A stretch of DNA of 64,000 bases, from NCBI GenBank assembly GCA_001749745.1, contig JWTM01000507.1, positions 62,001 through 126,000 of the forward strand, written 5' to 3'. The translations under genes were made by a program, and so were the position numbers. Below are positions 17,794 to 24,442 of this stretch, in pieces. This DNA comes from Candidatus Marispirochaeta associata (GTDB taxonomy: Bacteria > Spirochaetota > Spirochaetia > JC444 > Marispirochaetaceae). Below the pieces are notes generated by a model. It searched no databases and was not told the origin of the DNA. It saw only the letters and a program-made list of their open reading frames with translations. The number at the start of each line of letters is the position of its first letter. The stretch's first letter is position 1.

Positions 17794-18701
17794 GGCATAT
17801 TGTCGAACAGCAGGCTCGGGACGACTTTAACAAGGCCCTGGGACGGGCCACCCTCGGCCGGCTACTCAACTACCTTACCCCGGAACGGCAGCAGCTCTTA
17901 TCGCTGCAGGACGTGAAAGCGCTCTTAAAGCCGAAGAGCGAATCCTACAAGGGGATGAAGGTGGTTCCCATAGACCGGATCGTCGGCTCCGAGGGACGCT
18001 ATAACGATTTCAACAAAGCCTTTCTGCCCCGCTATGAGTATATTCGCAACCGCTGGCAAAGCATCGACCGGGCTCATATCTCCGATGTCATCCTCCCGCC
18101 GATAAAACTCTACGAGATCGGTGGGGTCTATTTCGTGAGAGACGGCAACCATCGGGTCTCGGTCGCCCGGCATCAGGGGGTCTACTCCATCGACGCCGAG
18201 GTAACCAGCATCGGGACCGCCCTGGAGATCGATCCGAAGATGACCATCGAGGAGCTGAAACAGTCGGTCATCGAGTACGAGAAAAGACGGGTCTACGAAC
18301 GCTCCGAGCTGGCCAAGATTATCAACCCCAACGAACTCTCCTTCACCGAACCGGGCCGATTCTATGAGCTTCTGCGCCATATCAAGGGTCATAAGTACTT
18401 CATGAATCTCGATAAGGAGGAGGAGATTCCCTTCGTCGAGGCGGGAAAATCCTGGTACAAGAATCTTTACCGGCCGATCATTCAGATTATCAAACGCAAC
18501 AAGATTCACAAACGCTTTCCGGGACGGACGCCGTCGGATCTCTACATGTGGATCATCAAGCACTGGCATGAATTAAAGGAGAAATACGGCGACGAGTTCC
18601 CCTTGGAGGAGGCCGCCCGCCACTATGCATCGACCTACGGCCGCACCGTATGGCAGCATATTATGGATTTCATAGTCAGCCGTTTCCGTCAGAAGCGGTA
18701 G
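17790..18701 (+). CDS. ParB/sulfiredoxin-fold domain protein
   Basis: The 303-residue protein contains a ParB-like nuclease-fold region: VVPIDRIVGSEGRYNDF, then PPIKLYEIGGVYFVRDGNHR and VSVARHQG (about residues 55-130). The DGNHR motif is typical of ParB-like N-terminal domains. The C-terminal half has LSFTEPGRFYELLRHI and later a helical region, similar in feel to DUF4032-type proteins. Such proteins are often labelled transcriptional regulator, but no helix-turn-helix is obvious. It overlaps the phosphoesterase gene by four bases and overlaps the convergent lipoprotein gene by 13 bases. Function is unknown; a nucleotide-binding or hydrolysing role with the phosphoesterase is inference. Confidence 0.8.
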   Translation: MRHIVEQQARDDFNKALGRATLGRLLNYLTPERQQLLSLQDVKALLKPKSESYKGMKVVPIDRIVGSEGRYNDFNKAFLPRYEYIRNRWQSIDRAHISDVILPPIKLYEIGGVYFVRDGNHRVSVARHQGVYSIDAEVTSIGTALEIDPKMTIEELKQSVIEYEKRRVYERSELAKIINPNELSFTEPGRFYELLRHIKGHKYFMNLDKEEEIPFVEAGKSWYKNLYRPIIQIIKRNKIHKRFPGRTPSDLYMWIIKHWHELKEKYGDEFPLEEAARHYASTYGRTVWQHIMDFIVSRFRQKR

Positions 18702-19351
18702 GGTCCGCTACCGGCGTACCAGCCGTACTCCTCGCGGTAGACGAATAGGTACCAGTCGTTCGACTCGCGTTCTCCCGCCTCCCCCAGGGAGTTGATGCTG
18801 AGTCGCGAATCCCGGCTGCGGTAGCTGGCGAATACCCTCCCCTCGGCGCTTTCGGCCACAAGCAGCGCCTCCCGGTCTCCGGTATCCAAGAAGAGGAACT
18901 CCCCCTCACGCCTGAGGGAGGGAAAGAACTCCTCCTCTTCATCTGTGGCACGGGGCAGATCGATAAAGAGAGATTCCTCGCTGCGTTCCCCGGCCCGGTC
19001 GATCAGGATGTACCGGTATTCACCCCGAGGAAGCTGACCCAGGGCTTCGAAGGTGGAGCCTCCGATCCATTCCCGTCCGTCCCGGTTCCGTTCCTCCCAC
19101 TCCTCACCCGTCAACTCCCAGTAGAGCCTGCTCTCGGGATGGAAGAGATAGAGCTGATCCAGATCATCCCGCCCCTCCTCGTCGGTCGCGGCCAGGAAGA
19201 GGGAGAGCCGTTCGAAGACTTCGCCGTCGGCGGTGCTACGGATCCGAAAGAGTTCCCAGTCGGTCGATTCTATTCGGGGGGCGCTGTTTTGACACCCCGG
19301 GAGGAGAGTAAGCGCCGCAAGCAGCAGAAAAAGCGCCGTGAGGCCCCTCAT
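18689..19351 (-). CDS. Hypothetical lipoprotein
   Basis: The 220-residue protein carries a lipoprotein signal: MRGLTALFLLLAALTLLPGC with lipobox LPGC, cysteine at about residue 20. The mature part is acidic, with beta-strand-like segments and a C-terminal aromatic stretch (DWYLFVYREEYGWYAG). I recognise no family. It is the last gene of a leftward operon; its ATG overlaps the stop of the SelB-like gene (ATGA at 19348-19351). Confidence 0.8.
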   Translation of the reverse strand: MRGLTALFLLLAALTLLPGCQNSAPRIESTDWELFRIRSTADGEVFERLSLFLAATDEEGRDDLDQLYLFHPESRLYWELTGEEWEERNRDGREWIGGSTFEALGQLPRGEYRYILIDRAGERSEESLFIDLPRATDEEEEFFPSLRREGEFLFLDTGDREALLVAESAEGRVFASYRSRDSRLSINSLGEAGERESNDWYLFVYREEYGWYAGSGPYRF

Positions 19352-20421
19352 AAGACCAGGTCCCCGTGTTGTAGGAGGGGTATTAAAAAACGCTTTTTTA
19401 CCCCCGTGCGAGCGGCGAGCTCGCTCAAGCCAATATGCGGCTCTTCCTGACGCAGGGCCCCTACCTTGGCATAGGTCTCTTCGAAGAAGGGGCGTGAGAT
19501 AAAAATCCCCTCTTCGAACTCCTCCGCCAGGCCGGAGCGGACTAAAAGCCGCAGTGCCCGTTGCCGGGGAGCGTCGGGGATCTTCTCGACCATAACCCCT
19601 TCGGCATTGAGTTCGCTAAGGAGGCCCTTGGCCATGGGGGAGAGGGACTGGGAGTAGTCCCAGGTTAGATCGAGCAGTACGCCCTCGGAGAAGCTAAACT
19701 CCCCTTCATCGCTCAAGAAGCGCTGGAGTTCGTCGGCAAGGTAAGCGGGAATCGTAAGCAGTTCGGGAATCCGGGAGAGCGGTAAACCGCCTTCCCGGCG
19801 GCTCGCTTCGGCCAAACGTCCGCGTACCCAATCGAGCCACGCGGGGGAGAAGCGAAACGGACGGGCGGCAGTCCCCTCCGCTGCGGTTAATCCCGCCGGT
19901 TGCCAGCCCTGGAGATTGAGGAGATCCTTAGGGTCTGCGTCGGGGTTCCAGATATTGAGGGCTAAGGGAATAAAGCCACCGCCGGGGAGTTTGAACTCCT
20001 TCCCGGGAACAAGCGCCAGCGGACGGGTCGTCTCCAACACCGCCATTCCGGTCTCCCGAAGCTGCGTTTCGGGGGCGATAATGCGGTAGGCAAGCTCGGT
20101 GCCCTGAAAGACGCCCTCCCCTCCGTCCCCGATACCGAGCCCCACAAGCCTGCCGTAGAACCTGCGGCCGGCGAGGACGGCTTCGTCCAGGGCCAAGAAG
20201 CGGTCGCCCTTCTTGAGCCGCTCCCGGGCAAGCCCGCGGATTCTGACATTGGGGCCGGTCTCCCGCTCCTTCAACACCTTGAGCCGGACTCGGGTCAGGC
20301 TGGGTAGATGGATGTAAGCGCCTTTGTAGTCCCGGTTGAGGGCCGGCGTGAGGCGAAGGAGGATCTCCTTGGCCCCTTTGGGGGCCCGGTCCAGGGCGAC
20401 GAGCTTAAGCAAGCGCGTCAT
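19348..20421 (-). CDS. SelB-like protein lacking the GTPase domain
   Basis: The 357-residue protein is unlike its neighbours. Its N-terminal third looks like the third beta-barrel of translation factor SelB (ILLRLTPALNRDYKGAYIHL, then LKKGDRFLALDEAVL). Its C terminus looks like the last two winged helices of SelB (GLAEEFEEGIFISRPFF, then LSELAARTGVKKRFLIPLL-H-D). No Walker A, DxxG or NKxD motif exists in the gene or upstream, so the GTPase domain is missing. The final winged helix also ends early, at HGDLVL. It may be a divergent SelB relative, a fragment that became independent, or a coincidental winged-helix protein. The ATG overlaps the acyltransferase stop (TGATG). Confidence 0.6.
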   Translation of the reverse strand: MTRLLKLVALDRAPKGAKEILLRLTPALNRDYKGAYIHLPSLTRVRLKVLKERETGPNVRIRGLARERLKKGDRFLALDEAVLAGRRFYGRLVGLGIGDGGEGVFQGTELAYRIIAPETQLRETGMAVLETTRPLALVPGKEFKLPGGGFIPLALNIWNPDADPKDLLNLQGWQPAGLTAAEGTAARPFRFSPAWLDWVRGRLAEASRREGGLPLSRIPELLTIPAYLADELQRFLSDEGEFSFSEGVLLDLTWDYSQSLSPMAKGLLSELNAEGVMVEKIPDAPRQRALRLLVRSGLAEEFEEGIFISRPFFEETYAKVGALRQEEPHIGLSELAARTGVKKRFLIPLLQHGDLVL

Positions 20422-21560
20422 CAGCCCTCGAGTGCGGCGTCGCGGTTTTCGACCGGCTTGGCGTACGCCGCCCAGGCTTTCTCCCGGACAAGCTCGGGCA
20501 TACCGCGAAAGCGGGCGCTGAATTTCTCCAGCTCCTCGGGAGTGTAGCAGTCGGCATAGCGCTTGCTCTTATGCAGGAGATCATAGGCGGCGTAATTGCT
20601 GGGCCAGAGACGGTAGTTAAGATGAATCGAACGATCGATCGCCTCGGCGATCTCCTTGTCGGTATGATATTCGCCTTTGAGCGGTTCGCCGAAGGCATAG
20701 TGGATACGGCCCTTATAGCCGGTGATACCGGCGTACATGCTCGCCAAATCCTCGTTCTTGCCCTTAGAATGGCCGCCCCGAGTCTCCTTGCGGTGCATCT
20801 CCCAGGCCTTCATCCGGTCGCAGGGATCATACTCATATGATATCGCCACCGGTACGATCATGTCGCGTTTTACCATGGCGGTATAGTCGATATCGGTCTT
20901 GCGGTGAGTGAGATAGAGCATCTTGATCACCCCGGTATAGGTCCGGTCGTCGCCGTCCTTGGCACGGCCCTCCCGCTGGGCGATCCAAACCGACTGTCCG
21001 GCCTGCAGCCGGGAGTCGATGTACCGGGAAAGCTTGATCGACGAGGCAAGCTGCTCCCGAAGAGGCAGGCCGCGCTGCACAATGAAAGATCGGTTGACCC
21101 GAATCAGATCGGATACCAGGTCGTTGATCAGCAGGTTGTCGCCAAAGGCGATTTCGGAGATCGTCATGCCGTGAAGAGCGAGAAAGTAGTTGATATAGGC
21201 AGGATCGAGGGTGATATCCCGATGGTTACTCATAAAGAGATAAGCGCCCTGCTGATCAAGATCTTCCAGGCCGGATGAGCTCACCCCGTCGGTCGACTTG
21301 AGGCGGATCGAATCGAGGACATACTCGACGATGATCTTGCGTTGGAACTCATCCACCGTCTCGAACTGACCGAGGATCGATACCAGCTTGCGGCGCACGA
21401 AGGGACGCACCAGGGGGAAGAGGGGTTTCGGAATCTTCGGGAAACGGGTCCTGCGTACGATCTCGGCAATCCACGGGTGCCTGGCTATGCGTAGAAGGAC
21501 GGAACGGATCTCCTGATCATTGTAGGGACGAATATCTTTAAATTCATCGTTCTGCTCCAT
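20421..21560 (-). CDS. Lysophospholipid acyltransferase (PlsC-like) family protein
   Basis: The 379-residue protein has the acyltransferase catalytic block SNHRDITLDPAYIN (spacing one residue longer than the usual HX4D, a variant I associate with an HRDI-x-LD subfamily), and later IAQREGRAKDGDD (the glycerol-phosphate-binding EGxR-type block) and VPVAISYEYDPCDRMKAWEMH. It probably acylates lysophosphatidate or a related lipid at the inner membrane. The open frame continues to 21689, but the ATG at 21560 has AAGGAG nine bases upstream and follows the Nudix stop by four bases, so the shorter form is chosen. Confidence 0.88.
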   Translation of the reverse strand: MEQNDEFKDIRPYNDQEIRSVLLRIARHPWIAEIVRRTRFPKIPKPLFPLVRPFVRRKLVSILGQFETVDEFQRKIIVEYVLDSIRLKSTDGVSSSGLEDLDQQGAYLFMSNHRDITLDPAYINYFLALHGMTISEIAFGDNLLINDLVSDLIRVNRSFIVQRGLPLREQLASSIKLSRYIDSRLQAGQSVWIAQREGRAKDGDDRTYTGVIKMLYLTHRKTDIDYTAMVKRDMIVPVAISYEYDPCDRMKAWEMHRKETRGGHSKGKNEDLASMYAGITGYKGRIHYAFGEPLKGEYHTDKEIAEAIDRSIHLNYRLWPSNYAAYDLLHKSKRYADCYTPEELEKFSARFRGMPELVREKAWAAYAKPVENRDAALEG

Positions 21561-21564
21561 GGGG

Positions 21565-22104
21565 TCAATCTCCTTTATAGAGTGCGGCATAACGACGGGG
21601 ATAGCGGCTGCGCCAATCGGTGAAACGCTGAAACTCATCCTCGAAGTTGGGGGTGAAGGTGCATCCCCCCAGGGAGGCGATAATCTCATCTTCGCGCCAG
21701 AAACGGCCGGAACTGATCTCCTCCGGATTGGGAACTATCTCGCTATCCCATATACAGAGAAAGGTGTTGACCAGTTCGGATTCAAAGTCGTTACGCATGA
21801 TGTAGCTGTACATGAAGGTGGGGGAAAAGCATTTCAGCCCCAGCTCCTCCTCGGCTTCACGGAAGAGAGCCTCCACGGTCCCCTCTCCCGTCGAGATATG
21901 CCCGCCAACCGAGGTGTCCCATTTTCCGGGCTGCACCCGCTTCTGAAGACTCCGCTTCTGAAGATAGATCTCCCGTTGCGGGTTTAACACAAATAGGTGC
22001 ACCGCCCGATGCAGACAGCGCGGATCCCCGTGACAGTCGCACCGGCGGGCGTTGCCGATTATACGATCGTTTTCATCGACGAGATCGAGGATCTCCTCCA
22101 TCAA
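21565..22104 (-). CDS. Nudix hydrolase, isopentenyl-diphosphate isomerase-like
   Basis: The 179-residue protein has a complete Nudix box, G-x5-E-x7-REAEEELG (GHISTGE ... REAEEELGL), preceded by the strand pattern LDLVDENDRIIG and RAVHLFVLNPQREIYLQKR. This layout resembles the YfcD and type I IPP isomerase branch of the superfamily. The metal-binding glutamates are intact, so it should hydrolyse or isomerise a diphosphate substrate; which one is unknown. It begins seven bases after the DHOD-like gene and ends four bases before the acyltransferase. Confidence 0.9.
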   Translation of the reverse strand: MMEEILDLVDENDRIIGNARRCDCHGDPRCLHRAVHLFVLNPQREIYLQKRSLQKRVQPGKWDTSVGGHISTGEGTVEALFREAEEELGLKCFSPTFMYSYIMRNDFESELVNTFLCIWDSEIVPNPEEISSGRFWREDEIIASLGGCTFTPNFEDEFQRFTDWRSRYPRRYAALYKGD

Positions 22105-22111
22105 TACGATC

Positions 22112-23095
22112 CTAACTGATTCCGACCAGCGCCTTTATATACTGGGACCGCTCGTAGGCCTCCGGGTTAGAGCTCTCTTCCTGACAGAGCTTACCCCGGA
22201 AATCCTCGATGGAGTTGAAATTATGCCGCTTCATCCACTCCTCGATCTCCACCAGGGAGCGCTGGATATGGTTGATGCCGTTCCGATATAGGGTGGAACA
22301 GAGCTGTACCGCCCGGGCGCCTACCAGAAGCTGCTTAACAACCCCTTTGCCGTCCTGGACACCGGTGGTAGCCGCAAAATGGATATCCAACTCTCCCGAC
22401 AGGAGGGCGATCCACTGCAGGGAGAGCGCCATCTCCTGCTGCACGCTGTATACCTTGGCTGGAATGAGGCGCATATTCTCGATATCCACATCGGGCCGGT
22501 AGAAGCGGTTAAAGAGCACCACCCCTTCGGCGCCGTTATTTTCAAAGCGTTTGATCATATGGGCGAGACCCGAGAAATGAGGACCGATCTTCAGCGCCAC
22601 GGGAACCGTTACATGCCGCTTGATCTCCTGCAGAATCGATATGTAGCGCTCTTCGATGCTGTGACCGTCGTGCTCTACATTGGCGGGCATGATAAATACG
22701 TTGACTTCCAGGGCGTCGATTCCGGCCTTCTCGAGGCGGGAGGCGTACTCAATCCAACTGCCGGGACTGACGCAGTTCACACTCCCGATCACCGGGATGG
22801 AGACCTTACTCTTGGCCTCTTCTATGAGCTCCACATACTGATCGATGTGCTGATGTTTGCTGGTACTGGTCAGGAAATCGAGTGCATCGGTGTGGGCGCC
22901 CATATCCATAGTGCGCATCATATCGGCGGTTTCGACGTCGATCTGCTCCTCGAAAAGGCTTTTGATTACCACCGCACCGGCGCCGGCGGTCTCGCATTCA
23001 ACAATCTTCTCCGCCGTGGAAGTCATTCCGGAACTGGCGACAATGATTGGATTGCGTAGGTTCATCCCCATGTAGTTGGTCGAAAGATCAATCAT
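22112..23095 (-). CDS. Dihydroorotate dehydrogenase-like flavoprotein
   Basis: The 327-residue TIM-barrel protein shows DHOD/PreA-type features: LSTNYMGMNLRNPIIVASSGM at the N terminus (key part NPIIVASSG), SVNCVSPGSW at the position of the active-site loop, VPVALKIGPH, and a C-terminal FMN-phosphate region GVQDGKGVVKQLLVGARAVQ. Proteins like this are common outside pyrimidine operons and usually called dihydroorotate dehydrogenase-like; no pyr genes are nearby, so the substrate is open. Start chosen at ATG 23095 (GGAGG five bases upstream) rather than 23116. It is the first gene of a five-gene leftward operon. Confidence 0.88.
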   Translation of the reverse strand: MIDLSTNYMGMNLRNPIIVASSGMTSTAEKIVECETAGAGAVVIKSLFEEQIDVETADMMRTMDMGAHTDALDFLTSTSKHQHIDQYVELIEEAKSKVSIPVIGSVNCVSPGSWIEYASRLEKAGIDALEVNVFIMPANVEHDGHSIEERYISILQEIKRHVTVPVALKIGPHFSGLAHMIKRFENNGAEGVVLFNRFYRPDVDIENMRLIPAKVYSVQQEMALSLQWIALLSGELDIHFAATTGVQDGKGVVKQLLVGARAVQLCSTLYRNGINHIQRSLVEIEEWMKRHNFNSIEDFRGKLCQEESSNPEAYERSQYIKALVGIS

Positions 23096-23174
23096 CTTTT
23101 CCTCCGAGATTGGCAAATATAGAGCACAAACGGGAATCCCGTGGCGGGCTCCCGGAAAAATCCGCAGTTTAAGT

Positions 23175-23203
23175 AAAAAAAGAGGCCTCCAATTCGAGGC
23201 CCC
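23175..23203 (-). terminator. Rho-independent terminator of rpsU
   Basis: On the minus strand GGCCTC pairs with GAGGCC (bases 23196-23201 and 23184-23189, loop six) and is followed by a run of seven T (23175-23181, separated by one or two bases). It lies about 30 bases after the rpsU stop and ends the monocistronic rpsU transcript before the DHOD-like operon. Confidence 0.85.
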
Positions 23204-23230
23204 TTCGGTACGCTTAAGAAGCGCCTTGTA

Positions 23231-23440
23231 TTAGTAGTTCTTGGAGGCCTGAATCTTACGCAGCTTCTTCATCTGCTTGCGCTCCATGGCCTTTTTCTTC
23301 CGGTTTTTGATGGTAGAAGGCTTCTCGAAGTACTCGCGCTTCTTCCACTCCCGGATGATCCCTTCTTTTTCGACCATGCGCTTAAAGCGCTTGATCGCCT
23401 TCTCTAAGGGTTCGCCCTCTTCAATTCGTATATGAGCGAT
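23231..23440 (-). CDS. rpsU: 30S ribosomal protein S21, apparently with an ATC start codon
   Basis: The minus strand from 23440 encodes a 69-residue S21 protein: (M)AHIRIEEGEPLEKAIKR, then MVEKEGIIREWKKREYFEKP, then a Lys/Arg-rich tail ending QASKNY and a TAA at 23231. S21 is a small-subunit protein near the mRNA start region. The frame has no ATG, GTG or TTG before codon 22; an in-frame TGA lies five codons above the ATC. The ATC at 23438-23440 sits exactly where family members have Met, nine bases after a very strong Shine-Dalgarno block (GGGGGTGA). An AUC start is therefore the best reading, unless there is a sequence error. A consensus promoter and a terminator flank the gene. Confidence 0.9.
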   Translation of the reverse strand: MAHIRIEEGEPLEKAIKRFKRMVEKEGIIREWKKREYFEKPSTIKNRKKKAMERKQMKKLRKIQASKNY

Positions 23441-23484
23441 GGAAAATCACCCCCTCTCGCCGTAAATGTACTTGCGATGGCTCT

Positions 23485-23513
23485 ATTTAAGCCGATTGTC
23501 GCCACTCTGTCAA
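23485..23513 (-). promoter_or_regulatory. Promoter of rpsU
   Basis: On the minus strand a perfect TTGACA (23508-23513) is followed after 17 bases by TTAAAT (23485-23490). Transcription would start near 23478, leaving a leader of about 38 bases with the GGGGGTGA ribosome-binding site just before the ATC start. Confidence 0.75.
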
Positions 23514-23566
23514 GATAAGGGTTCGGCAGAATAGCGGCTGAGGGACTCTAACCCTTTACCGGCGGG

Positions 23567-24442
23567 TCACTTAGCTGCAAGAAACGGACGCGTGAGAAAG
23601 AGCAGCGGATCGACGGGAATTCGATTGATCCGCAGCTCCCAATGGAGATGCGCCCCGGTAGAGAGCCCGGTCGAACCGGATTGCGCCATGATCTGCCCCT
23701 GAATAACCTGATCTCCCTCCTCGACTGAGAGGGAATCAAGGTGATAATAGAGGCTGTAGATCCCCGGACCATGCTCAAGCACCAGGGTGTAGCCGGTAGT
23801 CATCCGGTCAGCCGCCAGCACCACCCGACCGGCCGTCGGCGCCCGCACAGGGGTTCCGGTGGGAACCGCGTAATCGATACCGAAATGGAGGGCTCTGCTC
23901 TCGGCGCCGTCCGCGTAGCGAAAGATCCGTCGGTCGCCGTAGCGGCTGCTCACCCGGGCCGCTCCTACCGGCAGCAGCAGGGGAAGCCCCGCGGGCTCCA
24001 CTGCGGGGTCGAAGGCACTCAATACGCGCCATAAATGCTCCGATTCCCGTACCTTGCGGGGATCATCGCTCCGCCTGAGGGAGGACATGGAGCGGTTCAA
24101 GGGGATCTCCTCGGTAACGAAGCTCCGCTCCCTGAGGGTAAGCTCAAGCTCGGTTACCTCGCCGTTCCGAGCCAGGAGCTCGATGCTGGCGGAGGGATCT
24201 TCGAAGTCGCACGGAATCGGCAGTAGGAGTATGAATCTCTCGCCTTGGGAAAACATCTCTCCCGAGGCAACCACCCGCCTGCCCCGACGAATCAGCGCTC
24301 CCCCGGAGAACTCATCGCCGTCATCGCTCGAGAAGAGGAGCACGCCGCCGGGCACGGCCAGGCTTGAATCGAGTTGGTAGGCAAAGAGCGCAGTGCCGAG
24401 GAGCAGAAAGATGACAATCGAGAGGCGGGCGACGAATCTCAC
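23567..24442 (-). CDS. M23 family metallopeptidase (LytM-like), secreted
   Basis: The 291-residue protein has a signal peptide ending ALFAYQ and a C-terminal peptidase M23 domain. Zinc and catalytic residues are intact: HFGID gives H186 and D190, YYHLDS gives H234 and AHLHWEL gives H265 and H267, with the usual GTPVRAPTAGRVV and GSTGLSTGAHLH blocks. It should cut peptidoglycan cross-bridges in the periplasm. The N-terminal 150 residues are beta-rich and probably regulatory. The GTG start overlaps the recJ stop (GTGA at 24439-24442), so the gene is translationally coupled to recJ. Confidence 0.92.
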   Translation of the reverse strand: MRFVARLSIVIFLLLGTALFAYQLDSSLAVPGGVLLFSSDDGDEFSGGALIRRGRRVVASGEMFSQGERFILLLPIPCDFEDPSASIELLARNGEVTELELTLRERSFVTEEIPLNRSMSSLRRSDDPRKVRESEHLWRVLSAFDPAVEPAGLPLLLPVGAARVSSRYGDRRIFRYADGAESRALHFGIDYAVPTGTPVRAPTAGRVVLAADRMTTGYTLVLEHGPGIYSLYYHLDSLSVEEGDQVIQGQIMAQSGSTGLSTGAHLHWELRINRIPVDPLLFLTRPFLAAK

